Assembly: GCA_020686985.1 (NCBI GenBank)
Contig: JAJEPU010000031.1
Span: 1-37,301 of the forward strand
DNA: 37,301 nt
From: Brotaphodocola catenula
Lineage (GTDB): Bacteria; Bacillota; Clostridia; Lachnospirales; Lachnospiraceae
Direction of reading: 5' to 3'
Shown: piece after piece, positions 23,779 to 32,225 of the stretch
Layout of the letters: every line of letters starts with the position of its first letter
Position numbering within the stretch: the stretch's first letter is position 1
Program-made: the position numbers and the translations under genes
The notes under the pieces: model-generated
The model's input: only the letters and a program-made list of their open reading frames with translations
Databases searched by the model: none
Told to the model about the DNA's origin: nothing

Positions 23779-24194
23779 CTCCCCATCTCAAATGGATAAT
23801 CGAGATCTGGAAAAATCGTACCGCGGGTGAGTGCCTGAGAGAGGTGATAGGTTCTTCCCCATTCCTGCCAGGGAACATAGGTCATTCCGGGCATTATTCC
23901 GCATTTCCCAAAAGAATCCATTTTAGAATTCATTGTGGAATCCCTTAAGAAATCTATGCTGCAATCCGTCGTTCTCTGGCAGGATGAAGCTGAAGTTGTT
24001 GGCATCTCTCGCTTGTCATCATCCAAGTTCATGTTTCTTCCATTTCCACGGTAGGAAGCGTCCCTACACGGGGAAGATTCTCCGGATGAGAGGGTTCCCA
24101 TCCACCACTCTCCGCAGGAAGTGTCAAAAGGCTGTGTGTTTTGTGGTCTCATCGGTCGGCTGGTACAGGCGCATCGTTGACTGTTATGGTCCAT
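23769..24194 (-). CDS. cotJA: Spore coat protein CotJA with a Cys-rich N-terminal extension
   Basis: The protein has 141 residues from MDHNSQRCAC; GGAGG lies 11 bases upstream, while an ATG six codons earlier (24212) has no SD. The CotJA domain occupies the C-terminal 45 residues (MPGMTYVPWQEWGRTYHLSQ, ending FPDLDYPF). The roughly 95 residues before it are polar and unusually rich in Cys and Ser, longer than in the B. subtilis protein (about 80 residues in all). The Cys could support disulfide cross-linking in the coat; that is inference. A small hairpin (24229-24245) lies in its leader. First gene of the cotJ operon. Confidence 0.88.
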   Translation of the reverse strand: MDHNSQRCACTSRPMRPQNTQPFDTSCGEWWMGTLSSGESSPCRDASYRGNGRNMNLDDDKREMPTTSASSCQRTTDCSIDFLRDSTMNSKMDSFGKCGIMPGMTYVPWQEWGRTYHLSQALTRGTIFPDLDYPFEMGRCR

Positions 24195-24307
24195 GTTCTG
24201 TTCTGCCTCCATTGCTTTTCATACCGGAGCGAGAGCGGGTCTCGCATTTTTCCGATACTTTATCATATGGATGAACCCTGTCCCCGGTTCGACAAATGAA
24301 AAGCAAA

Positions 24308-24356
24308 AAATAAGAATCCAAAATAAGAAACTCAAATAAGAATCCCCTAATAAGAA
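24308..24356. repeat. Four AATAAGAA repeats
   Basis: AATAAGAA occurs four times at a spacing of about 14 bases in the gap between the CBS gene and cotJA. There is no dyad symmetry. Confidence 0.65.
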
Positions 24357-24386
24357 CTTTGAAATTAAAATATCCTAAAACAAAAA

Positions 24387-24806
24387 TCAGTCTTGTTTTT
24401 GTTGTTTCAGAGCATTTTGGTAGTAGTAATTGATGATGTCCTTTCGTGTAATGATGCCGATGAAGAGTCCACGGTCATCGACAACAGGAACGAAATTCTG
24501 GTTCAGTGCGCGATCGATCAGGTCTTCCATATTGGACTTGGCGTTGACCAGACGGTAATCCATTCGTCTCTTGATACAGGTGATCGACACGGATTCCGCT
24601 TCTTTCAGATTCAGATTAAACTGATTCTTGATCCCCCAAAGCAGATCGCCTTCCGTGATTGTTCCTACATAGTTGCCACTTCGTGTCAGAAGAGGAACTG
24701 CGGAATATTTGTGGTATTCCATCTTTTCAAGTGCCTGACGGATGGAATCATCCTCGTAGATATGAGCTACTTCGCTTTTTGGTGTAAGAAAAAATAAAAT
24801 ATTCAT
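24387..24806 (-). CDS. Small protein with two CBS domains
   Basis: The protein has 139 residues from MNILFFLTPKSEV; the ATG is preceded by AAGGAGAAG. Two CBS modules fill the protein: the first reads YHKYSAVPLLTRSGNYVGTITEGDLL, the second NQNFVPVVDDRGLFIGIITRKDII. CBS pairs bind adenine nucleotides (AMP, ATP, SAM or cyclic di-AMP) and act as energy or second-messenger sensors; the ligand cannot be told. It is a stand-alone regulator without an attached enzyme. A longer frame reaching 24950 has no plausible start and is not used. Confidence 0.88.
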   Translation of the reverse strand: MNILFFLTPKSEVAHIYEDDSIRQALEKMEYHKYSAVPLLTRSGNYVGTITEGDLLWGIKNQFNLNLKEAESVSITCIKRRMDYRLVNAKSNMEDLIDRALNQNFVPVVDDRGLFIGIITRKDIINYYYQNALKQQKQD

Positions 24807-25530
24807 AATGAAATATCTTCTCCTTCTGTGCAAATGATTTTCTATAGGCGTTTGCGAAACTCTGAAAGTCGCATGAATACTGACTTTTTTCAATCTTGGA
24901 ACTTCGTTTCTTCTCACAAAGATTTGAATTTTTATATCTATTTTGTACAAAAATCTTTTTTCGCATATCGAAATAAAAATCTATTTTTATACAAAGTACA
25001 TATATTTTAGTTGTCGAGTTTTGCAATTACCTAAGATGATTTTCAGTACACATATTTTTGATCGTGTTTCCAGTTTGTTTTAGTCTGTATATTTTGTCTT
25101 CTGCTCTGTTTCCTGTTATTTTTTATTCTATCATACAGATGAGAATACAAAATGAATAATTTCTTAATAACCTATAAATTTTATCCGTAACATTTTTGCT
25201 ACTATCTATGGATCTCTGTGCACGGTGGTTGCCGTTATTTAAGTTTTTCATGTCCTTTAGGTTTTCAGATCCTTCATGTTCTTTGAATTCTTCAGATTTT
25301 TCTGATTCTGATCTGAGTGCGGTCGTGTTTGCTATTTTTATACTTTTGTTTTATAATAAAAGATAACTGTGTTGAGAAAAGAAAAAAATAGAACAGAGAA
25401 GAATGTGGAGAGCGAAGCGTCGTCAAAATTCATTACCGCTTGTGCAACAGTGCAACGCATAGCTGATAACGAAAAATGAGAGAAACATACATGGGGATAA
25501 GCGTGGGAACATGTATTTGAGGGAGATAAG
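24807..25530. other. AT-rich intergenic stretch
   Basis: I see no gene. The region is strongly AT-rich, with runs of pyrimidine-rich words (TTCAGAT, TTCATGT and similar) around 25240-25310 that look like decayed simple repeats. The only defined site is a promoter at 25329-25357 for the kinase gene downstream. Confidence 0.55.
25329..25357 (+). promoter_or_regulatory. Promoter of the hybrid histidine kinase
   Basis: TTGCTA (25329-25334) and TATAAT (25352-25357), 17-base spacer, leaving a leader of about 165 bases. Confidence 0.5.
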
Positions 25531-25926
25531 TTGAACGAAGAACGGAAGCAGGAAAAGAAAGATATGCAAAAGGACAGTCTCAGAAGGGCTGTTTTATTGA
25601 TTTGCAATCTGGTTATGATTCTGATTGCCGGGATTTCGGCTGTCTTGTACTCTGAAAATTTCAGAAAAGAGAATAGCCGGCTTCAGATGGAGAATTTCTG
25701 TACGGCAATCGAGTCGATGAAACAGTTGTCAGAGAGTTATCTGTATACGGAGAAGGGATATGTGGATGACTGGGCGCAATACATCACGCGCAAGAATATG
25801 ACGATGGATGAGGCGCTTGAGTATATCCGAACAGCCAACACGCAGGAGGATCGCTATGCGCACATCGTAGATAGTAGATATGGACGATTTGTCTGCGAGA
25901 TCAACGTATATCAAGGATGGGAATGA
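25531..25926 (+). CDS. Hybrid histidine kinase, 5' fragment (frameshifted)
   Basis: This is the first 131 codons of a sensor kinase, from TTG 25531 behind GGGAGAT. The fragment holds a basic head, a membrane helix (about 18-40) and the beginning of an extracellular sensor domain, then stops at 25926 within out-of-frame sequence (VCEINVYQGWE). The second piece continues in the next frame from about 25880. The two frames overlap by 47 bases and together make a normal sensor with two membrane helices, so a single-base insertion (or 2-base loss) between about 25862 and 25880 explains the split. No slippery heptamer is evident. Confidence 0.8.
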   Translation: MNEERKQEKKDMQKDSLRRAVLLICNLVMILIAGISAVLYSENFRKENSRLQMENFCTAIESMKQLSESYLYTEKGYVDDWAQYITRKNMTMDEALEYIRTANTQEDRYAHIVDSRYGRFVCEINVYQGWE

Positions 25927-27907
25927 CACGATAAGCTGTTATAAGATCTTTCGTGAGGGAACTTACAATGCCAACCGAACTGCACTCCGAAAAATGGAAA
26001 AGATGTTTACTTCCACCAGGGATGAGGTTTTGATTCTCGGAAAGTATCGGATGGGAGAAACCCAGCAGTCCGTGATCAGTGTGGGAACGAAGGTGGAGAT
26101 CAAGATTGGAAAGGGAAGGCGAAAACCGTATCTTCTTCTTCGAGTCATTCCGGTAGAATATTTACAGCGCGCATGGGTGTTTCCGACGGAGTATCCGTCC
26201 GCGGAAATCAGTATTATCACGAGCAATGGTGAGTATGTGGTGCAGTCTGCATCCATGAAATCAAGAAGTTTTCTGGATTACATCCGAGGATACAATTTTC
26301 AGGATGACTACAATCAGGTAGAAAATCTTGCGGAGAGACTTCGGACGACGGATAAAGGACTTATGCAGTACAAAAATTTCCGTGGGGAAGACTGCTACTG
26401 GTATTATTCGAGCTTTGGAAAGGATTTAGAGCTCGATATCCTCGGATATATTCCGGTTAATCAGATGAATCGGGTTGAGGTAGACTGGAATATTGTGTGG
26501 ATTGTTTGCGGAAGCCTTTTTGTTTTGATGCTGATTGATGGCATTTATATTCTCACGATCAACAAAAAACTCAAGCAGGCGCTGGTTTTGGCAGAACAGG
26601 CAAATCAGGCGAAGACGGACTTTTTGTCTACGGTTTCCCATGATATTCGGACACCGATGAATGCGGTGATCGGTATGACGGATCTGGCAAGAACGCATCT
26701 GAATGATCCCAAATATATGGGAGAGTGTCTGAATAAGGTCGCCTGGGCGGGAAATCATCTGCTCACTTTAATCAACGATATTTTGGACATTTCCAAGATC
26801 GAGAGTGGAAAGATGGAGCTTGAGGCTCAGCCGTTTTCTTTGCAGGAAGCAGTTGAGGAGATCGTAAGTATGGTGCGTCCGCAGGCAGACCAAAAGAAAA
26901 TCTCGTTTGAGGTGCGGTTACATGAGATTTTCCGGGATGTGTTGGTTGCAGACCAGCTTCGTCTCAATCAGATTCTGTTGAATCTTCTGACCAATGCGGT
27001 GAAGTATACGGAAGATGGAGGAAGCATAGTCCTGGATATCTCACAGGAGCGAATTGAGCAGGGGATTGAACCGGGCATTGAGGGCATTGCGCAGGAGAAG
27101 AAAACAAAGGTGAAGGTGAATGAAAGCGCAATAAATCTTGAGAGCAGACAAAACTCTCCGCTGAGATCTCGGAATTCTCAGAGTTCTCAGAACTCTCAGA
27201 GCTCCAAGAAGGTTCGCCTGATCTGCAAAGTTGTCGATAATGGAATGGGAATGAGTCCAGAATTTCAGAAAACGATGTATCACTCATTTACGCGCGAGGA
27301 AGACAGTCGAATCAGCAAGATTCAGGGAACGGGTCTGGGACTTGCAATCATCCACCAGTTGGTTAATCTGATGGATGGCAGTATCATGTGTGAGAGTGAA
27401 CTCGGAAAGGGAACTACGTTCACGGTTTATCTGGATTTGGAGGTGGCCGAGCAGGAAAGTGATGCCCTGTGTCGGGACTTCAACTGGGGAGAGGAGGCGG
27501 ACCGCTGTGGAATTTCCTTGATGCACATTCTTGTAGCGGAGGACAATGACTTAAACTGGGAGATCATTCAGGCCATCTTGGAGGAATACGGGGTTTCGTG
27601 CGAGAGGGCAGAAAATGGAAAGATCTGTGTCGAGATGTTGACTCGGGCTCCGAAAGGTACCTATGATTTGATTTTGATGGATATCCAGATGCCAGAGATG
27701 AATGGTAGGGAGGCAACGAGGATGATCCGCAATATGGAAATGCGAGGAGAGCTTGAGGGAAGAATCCCGATCCTTGCAATGACCGCCGATGCATTTGCGG
27801 AAGATATTCGCGCGTGCAGGGAGGCAGGAATGGATGGTCATCTTGCAAAACCGATCAACATGAAGCAGGTGCTTAGTGCACTGAGAACGATAAAAAATAA
27901 AATATAA
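25880..27907 (+). CDS. Hybrid histidine kinase, main part (sensor, HisKA, HATPase, receiver)
   Basis: A 675-codon frame from 25880, with no SD. Order: remainder of the extracellular sensor (1-200), second membrane helix (about 203-226), HisKA with FLSTVSHDIRTPMN (His about 254), HATPase with NLLTNAVKYTEDGG, DNGMGMSPEF and GTGLGLAI, then a receiver domain with VAEDND, the phospho-acceptor Asp in LILMDIQMPEMNG, and the Lys in LAKPINM. A Ser/Asn/Gln-rich insert (SRNSQSSQNSQSSKK) sits inside the HATPase region. No output domain follows, so the signal must leave by phosphotransfer. With the 5' fragment the intact kinase would be about 790 residues. Confidence 0.87.
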   Translation: MDDLSARSTYIKDGNDTISCYKIFREGTYNANRTALRKMEKMFTSTRDEVLILGKYRMGETQQSVISVGTKVEIKIGKGRRKPYLLLRVIPVEYLQRAWVFPTEYPSAEISIITSNGEYVVQSASMKSRSFLDYIRGYNFQDDYNQVENLAERLRTTDKGLMQYKNFRGEDCYWYYSSFGKDLELDILGYIPVNQMNRVEVDWNIVWIVCGSLFVLMLIDGIYILTINKKLKQALVLAEQANQAKTDFLSTVSHDIRTPMNAVIGMTDLARTHLNDPKYMGECLNKVAWAGNHLLTLINDILDISKIESGKMELEAQPFSLQEAVEEIVSMVRPQADQKKISFEVRLHEIFRDVLVADQLRLNQILLNLLTNAVKYTEDGGSIVLDISQERIEQGIEPGIEGIAQEKKTKVKVNESAINLESRQNSPLRSRNSQSSQNSQSSKKVRLICKVVDNGMGMSPEFQKTMYHSFTREEDSRISKIQGTGLGLAIIHQLVNLMDGSIMCESELGKGTTFTVYLDLEVAEQESDALCRDFNWGEEADRCGISLMHILVAEDNDLNWEIIQAILEEYGVSCERAENGKICVEMLTRAPKGTYDLILMDIQMPEMNGREATRMIRNMEMRGELEGRIPILAMTADAFAEDIRACREAGMDGHLAKPINMKQVLSALRTIKNKI

Positions 27908-28003
27908 TCATTTAAGATCAGGATTAATTAGGAAAAACATCCAGGGTCAATTCAGAATCAATTAGGAAAGAAATCGTGGATTTCATAGATTGTGGAGAAG
28001 AAG

Positions 28004-29374
28004 ATGAGAAAGCAGGAGGAGAAGGGGCTGAATATGCCGAATAGACCGGAAAGACAGAATGGGCATTGGAAGTGGAGACGGAGTGGGAGAAGAGCGGGAA
28101 TCCTTGCAATGGTGGGATGTGCGTTTCTTTTGTCTGCATGTGCGAGGGGAGAGAATCGAAGTCATAAGTCAGAAGGATTTGAGCCAAGATTGGACACAAA
28201 AGAAGCTCAGACTTTGGAGATCGCCGGATTTGTGGCAAATTTTGAGGCTCTCGATCAGGCAGTGGTTGCGTTTAACGAGATTTATCCGAATGTGACTGTG
28301 CTCTATGAGCAGAATGGTTCCAGGATGCTTGCAGATTATGTGAAAAACAGTCAGAATATCGACATTTTTATGACGGCAGATGCCAATGTCAGAAATCCGG
28401 AGACGGAGGAGAATGATGTGGTAGCGTACTGTGAGGATCTCTCAAAGCTGAATATCAATTTTGATTCGATGATACCGGAAATGCTTTCTTATTGTATGGT
28501 TGATGGAAAACTTCTTCGCCTGCCGATTATGCAGAATCCGTGTGGGATGGCAGTGAACAAGACACTTTTGGAGAAAAATGGCCTCCTTATGCCGAAGAAT
28601 TATCCGGACTTTCTTGACACGCTTGAGAACTTGAAGCAGGGGGGATATCTGCCGATTCAGGGAGCAGAAAATCATGTTTATGCCGAGCTTGGAGTTAACC
28701 GGATGATGGATCTTCTGGCAGAGGACAGAGACTTGCTGGCCGAGCTGAAGGAGGGAGAGTCGTCGGCGGTGGAAAAGGTAGAACCGGTTTTTGAACAGAT
28801 TCAGACGATGATCGAGAATGGCTACACCGATTATGAGAAGAATAAGACTTACCCGAGTGACAATTACGATGCCTCGATTCTGGGATTTTTTGAGGGAAAG
28901 ATGCCGTTTTGGGTCTGCACGGCGGAAAGTTTCAGCGGAGCGAAGAAGCGGGAATCAAAATCGGAGCACTTTAAATCCGAACCGTTTGAGTATGAGTTTG
29001 AGTATGTTCCGTTTGGCGAAAATGGAGCTTATGCCTATACCGAGCCATGGTACGGATTTTCGATTTCAAAGAACAGTGATTCGAAGGAGTATGCCGAGGA
29101 ATTTCTGAGATTTCTGGTGGAGACCTCTGAACTTGATCGGATGGCTTCAATCAAGGGGATGCCGTCTGTGCAGAAGAATGGGAAAAATGAGAGATATTCG
29201 GCAATTTTCGGAAAAACAAAGAGTCAGGAGATCGAATCAGAGTTTGTCAGTGATGGAAGCGTAGACCCCTATATTCGCCCGATCTTTACGAAGGTTGCAA
29301 CGGACTTGGGAGCGGGAGTCTATGTAAATGCAAAAGAGGCATCAGAGGCGTTTGTGCAGGCTTGCAAGCAGTAG
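28004..29374 (+). CDS. Extracellular substrate-binding lipoprotein (ABC family 1)
   Basis: The protein has 456 residues from ATG 28004 with GGAGAAG before it; ATG 28034 is an alternative. A basic head leads to a lipoprotein signal ending LLSAC (Cys at about residue 47 is lipidated). The mature part is a family 1 solute-binding fold: AVVAFNEIYPNVTV near the start, DIFMTADANV, PIMQNPCGMAVNKTLLEKNG, and a YTEPWYGFSISKNS hinge. Such proteins bind sugars or other small solutes. There are no permease or ATPase genes beside it; it follows the hybrid kinase by about 95 bases, so it may present ligand to the kinase instead of a transporter. Confidence 0.87.
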   Translation: MRKQEEKGLNMPNRPERQNGHWKWRRSGRRAGILAMVGCAFLLSACARGENRSHKSEGFEPRLDTKEAQTLEIAGFVANFEALDQAVVAFNEIYPNVTVLYEQNGSRMLADYVKNSQNIDIFMTADANVRNPETEENDVVAYCEDLSKLNINFDSMIPEMLSYCMVDGKLLRLPIMQNPCGMAVNKTLLEKNGLLMPKNYPDFLDTLENLKQGGYLPIQGAENHVYAELGVNRMMDLLAEDRDLLAELKEGESSAVEKVEPVFEQIQTMIENGYTDYEKNKTYPSDNYDASILGFFEGKMPFWVCTAESFSGAKKRESKSEHFKSEPFEYEFEYVPFGENGAYAYTEPWYGFSISKNSDSKEYAEEFLRFLVETSELDRMASIKGMPSVQKNGKNERYSAIFGKTKSQEIESEFVSDGSVDPYIRPIFTKVATDLGAGVYVNAKEASEAFVQACKQ

Positions 29375-29445
29375 CTTATTTTTGTGTACCCTTGTATTCT
29401 TTTTCGTTCAATCCTTTAAATTGAGAAAAAGAGTCAAAAACAGGA

Positions 29446-29474
29446 TTGTCAATTTTTTCTTCCTATGATAGACT
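29446..29474 (+). promoter_or_regulatory. Promoter of the formate/nitrite channel gene
   Basis: TTGTCA (29446-29451) and TAGACT (29469-29474), 17-base spacer. Confidence 0.45.
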
Positions 29475-29555
29475 TAAAAGCCGAAAAATAAGGCGATACC
29501 AAGGAAATACAAAGGAAAAACGAAAGAAAAAGGAAAAAAGGAAGAAAAGAAAACG

Positions 29556-30389
29556 ATGGACAGACAATTTAACACACCTCTTGAGGTGATCAATGCCAAC
29601 ATGAAGGCGGGAGAGGGAAAGGCGAGTCTTCCGCTTGGAAAGATGATCCTTCTCGGCATTGTGGCAGGTGCGTTTATTGCTCTCGGAGGAGCAACGAGCA
29701 GTACTGCCGTGCACGCGATCGAGAATGTAGGAATGGCGAGAGCGATGGCGGGCATGATTTTCCCGGTAGGACTGATGATGATTGTGTTTGTGGGAGGAGA
29801 GCTTTTCACCGGAAACTGTCTGCTGGTGATGGATGTGATCGGAAAAAAGATCACGGTGAAGGCCTGTCTGCGAAATCTTCTCGTGGTATATCTCTCAAAC
29901 CTGATCGGAGCGCTCTTGATTGACACCTTGATTTATTTCTCCGGAAATCTGGATTACTCAGGCGGACTTCTCGGTGCGTATGCGATCAAGGTCGCAGTCG
30001 GAAAAGTGGCGATCACTCCGGTGAAAGCGGTGACTTCCGGAATTCTCTGCAACATTCTCGTGTGCATTGCGATTCTGATGGCAGGTGCGGCGACGGACAT
30101 TGACGGAAAGATCTGGGCGATTTTCTTCCCGATTCTTGCGTTTGTGACGGGCGGATTTGAACACTGCGTTGCCAATATGTTTTATATTCCAGTTGGAATG
30201 ATGGCAGCGAAAAATCCGGCTTATGTAGCAAAGGCGCAGGAGGCATACCAGATCACGGCAGAACAGCTTGCGTCCCTGACTCCGATCCAGAGTCTTCACA
30301 ATTTTATTCCAGTGACAATCGGAAATATCATCGGCGGAATGCTTCTTGTCGGAATTCCGTGCTATCTGATTTATAAGAAAGAAAAATAA
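29556..30389 (+). CDS. Formate/nitrite transporter (FNT family)
   Basis: The protein has 277 residues from ATG 29556, with AAGGAAG upstream. Six hydrophobic segments make the aquaporin-like FNT fold. Pore signatures are GGELFTGNC (about residues 80-88) and GFEHCVANMFYIPVG with the central gating His. FNT channels move formate, nitrite or hydrosulfide across the cytoplasmic membrane as pentamers. The FocA-like sequence and an anaerobic fermenter host favour formate, but pflB is not in the window and substrate cannot be settled. A strong terminator follows at 30422-30460. Confidence 0.92.
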   Translation: MDRQFNTPLEVINANMKAGEGKASLPLGKMILLGIVAGAFIALGGATSSTAVHAIENVGMARAMAGMIFPVGLMMIVFVGGELFTGNCLLVMDVIGKKITVKACLRNLLVVYLSNLIGALLIDTLIYFSGNLDYSGGLLGAYAIKVAVGKVAITPVKAVTSGILCNILVCIAILMAGAATDIDGKIWAIFFPILAFVTGGFEHCVANMFYIPVGMMAAKNPAYVAKAQEAYQITAEQLASLTPIQSLHNFIPVTIGNIIGGMLLVGIPCYLIYKKEK

Positions 30390-30421
30390 ACAGTTTCCAT
30401 GCCCGGACAGAGCGAGCGATC

Positions 30422-30460
30422 AATCAGGGAGGTGCAAATAGCACCTCCCTGATTTGTTAT
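30422..30460 (+). terminator. Terminator after the formate/nitrite channel gene
   Basis: A perfect stem of about 13-14 bp (left arm from 30422, right arm ending 30454) with an AAATA loop is followed by a short T-rich tail. Confidence 0.8.
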
Positions 30461-30563
30461 GTAAATTTGTCAGTTAAATTCTTATCAGTTAAATTCGTTT
30501 TTTATTCTTTATAAATAGGATGAGATGGAAGAAGAATGGATTTCCAGATTCTTAAAAAAGTGC

Positions 30564-30592
30564 TTGACTTTTATAGAAGATAATAGTATACT
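30564..30592 (+). promoter_or_regulatory. Promoter of the infC operon
   Basis: TTGACT (30564-30569) and TATACT (30587-30592), 17-base spacer, about 235 bases before infC. Confidence 0.75.
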
Positions 30593-30599
30593 AACAAAA

Positions 30600-30750
30600 G
30601 TTGTGAGAACAACGGCAGGAAAGTAGGTATCCACCTCACCATGGCACAAGCGAGTGACCTTGGTTTATAGATAAGAGACACGTATGAGCGGCGAAATCGT
30701 CCTGTGTAACTTTTGAGGGTGGGTAGAAGTTTGTCTATCTACTTTTTTTA
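30600..30750 (+). ncRNA. Attenuator leader of infC-rpmI-rplT (L20-leader-like)
   Basis: The terminator GTGGGTAGA (30719-30727) / TCTATCTAC (30734-30742) with seven T closes this leader. An upstream segment, TATCCACCTC (30629-30638), is complementary to GAGGGTGGGTA (30715-30725) and would disrupt that terminator. Premature termination controlled by ribosomal protein L20 is known for infC operons of Firmicutes; whether this leader belongs to that RNA family needs a covariance-model match. Confidence 0.6.
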
Positions 30751-30826
30751 TGCAGAGAAGCAGGCAGGCTAGATGGATCTTATTTAATGAAGAAAATAAG
30801 AAATTCCATGATGGAGGTGTACGACA

Positions 30827-31333
30827 ATTAGCGAGTTAATGATCAATGAGCAGATCAGAGATAAGGAAGTTCGTCTGATCGGAGAAAATGGAGAGCAGCT
30901 TGGAATCATGTCCGCAAAGGACGCATACAAACTTGCGCAGGAGGCAGAACTGGATCTGGTGAAGATTGCACCGACCGCAAAGCCACCGGTTTGCAAGATC
31001 ATTGATTACGGAAAGTATCGCTACGAGCTGGCCAGAAAAGAGAAAGAAGCCAGAAAGAAGCAGAAAGTAATCGAGGTGAAAGAGGTTCGGCTGTCACCGA
31101 ATATTGATACCAATGACTTAAACACCAAAACAGGCGCAGCACGGAAATTCCTTGAGAAGGGCGACAAAGTAAAAGTTACTCTGCGTTTCCGTGGCCGTGA
31201 GATGGCACACATGTCCAAGTCCAGATACATTCTGGATGATTTCGCGGAGAGTCTGAAGGACATTGCGGTTGTTGACAAACCTTCCAAAGTAGAAGGCCGC
31301 AGCCTGGTTATGTTTTTGACTGCAAAGAAGTAA
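30827..31333 (+). CDS. infC: Translation initiation factor IF-3 (AUU start)
   Basis: The protein has 168 residues. The start is the rare codon ATT at 30827: GGAGG (30813-30817) lies nine bases before it, while the first ATG (30839) is 21 bases away. The residues from ATT read M(I)[18 protein letters not shown], in line with other IF-3 proteins. The N domain (about 1-80) ends in the basic linker [18 protein letters not shown]. The C domain contains [20 protein letters not shown]-3 proofreads start codons on the 30S subunit, and an AUU start lets it limit its own synthesis. First gene of the operon. Confidence 0.95.
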   Translation: MSELMINEQIRDKEVRLIGENGEQLGIMSAKDAYKLAQEAELDLVKIAPTAKPPVCKIIDYGKYRYELARKEKEARKKQKVIEVKEVRLSPNIDTNDLNTKTGAARKFLEKGDKVKVTLRFRGREMAHMSKSRYILDDFAESLKDIAVVDKPSKVEGRSLVMFLTAKK

Positions 31334-31361
31334 AGCAAGTTCGATTAAGGAGGAAGAAATT

Positions 31362-31559
31362 ATGCCTAAATTAAAAACAAGCAGAGCAGCTGCAAAGCGT
31401 TTCAAAAAGACCGGTACCGGTAAGCTGGTAAGAAATAAAGCATACAAGTCTCACATCTTAACTAAGAAGTCTACCAAGAGAAAGAGAAATCTTAGAAAAG
31501 ATATCGTTGCCGATGCTACCAATGCAAAGGTAATGAAGAAGATTTTACCATATCTGTAA
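31362..31559 (+). CDS. rpmI: Ribosomal protein bL35
   Basis: The protein has 65 residues from ATG 31362 with AAGGAGG before it, 28 bases after infC. The typical bL35 sequence is [20 protein letters not shown], then [16 protein letters not shown] and the conserved end MKKILPYL. It is a small basic protein of the 50S subunit and is translated from the infC operon transcript. Confidence 0.97.
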   Translation: MPKLKTSRAAAKRFKKTGTGKLVRNKAYKSHILTKKSTKRKRNLRKDIVADATNAKVMKKILPYL

Positions 31560-31592
31560 TAGACTGATTCGTGTAAGAAGGAGGAATAACCG

Positions 31593-31949
31593 ATGGCAAG
31601 AATTAAAGGCGGTATGAACGCAAAGAAGAAACATAACAGAGTGCTGAAGATGGCAAAGGGTTACAGAGGCGCTCGTTCTAAGCAGTATAGAGTAGCAAAG
31701 CAGTCCGTAATGAGAGCTCTTACCAGCTCCTATGCAGGTCGTAAGCAGAGAAAGAGACAGTTCCGTCAGCTGTGGATCGCTCGTATCAACGCAGCAGCAA
31801 GAATCAATGGTCTGTCCTACTCCAAGTTCATGTACGGCTTAAAGCTGGCTAACGTTGAGATGAACCGTAAGGTCCTGTCCGATATGGCAATCAACGATGC
31901 AGAGGGATTTGCAAAGCTTGCTGAGCTGGCTAAGTCCAAACTGGCTTAA
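31593..31949 (+). CDS. rplT: Ribosomal protein bL20
   Basis: The protein has 118 residues from ATG 31593 behind AAGGAGGAATAA. Family landmarks are [35 protein letters not shown], and [21 protein letters not shown]. It binds 23S rRNA early in 50S assembly and, in several bacteria, also represses its own operon by binding the leader mRNA. Last gene of the operon; a terminator follows at 32016. Confidence 0.97.
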   Translation: MARIKGGMNAKKKHNRVLKMAKGYRGARSKQYRVAKQSVMRALTSSYAGRKQRKRQFRQLWIARINAAARINGLSYSKFMYGLKLANVEMNRKVLSDMAINDAEGFAKLAELAKSKLA

Positions 31950-32015
31950 TTAGAATTTATTTATCTGATAAGACGTGTCGATTCGTATTGGATTGGTGCG
32001 TTCTTATGGATTTTG

Positions 32016-32060
32016 ATCTGCGGGGAAATACAGCGATGTGTTTCTTCCGCAGATTTTTTA
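32016..32060 (+). terminator. Terminator of the infC operon
   Basis: ATCTGCGG (32016-32023) pairs with CCGCAGAT (32047-32054), with some extension into the loop, followed by six T. Confidence 0.8.
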
Positions 32061-32087
32061 TTTCATGGGAAATTGCGTCCTATGAAA
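32061..32087. repeat. Palindromic repeat, copy 1
   Basis: TTTCATGGGA (32061-32070) pairs with TCCTATGAAA (32078-32087) around the loop AATTGCG, with one G-T pair. It closely matches copy 2 at 32589-32619. Confidence 0.65.
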
Positions 32088-32225
32088 CAAAAAAAGCTCC
32101 GCAAGGATGCGCACTCGGCACAGTGGGACGAAGAAGCATATCCCCTTTTTTGTATTGCATATTTTGTGCGTGCATTTATGTTAGTAGCAATGATTGAAAA
32201 AAATAAAAAAATTTAAAAAAAACAC

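Noticed and set aside
24387-24950. 187-residue version of the CBS protein
   Set aside because: The extra N-terminus is AT-rich and random-looking, and the true start at 24806 has an SD.
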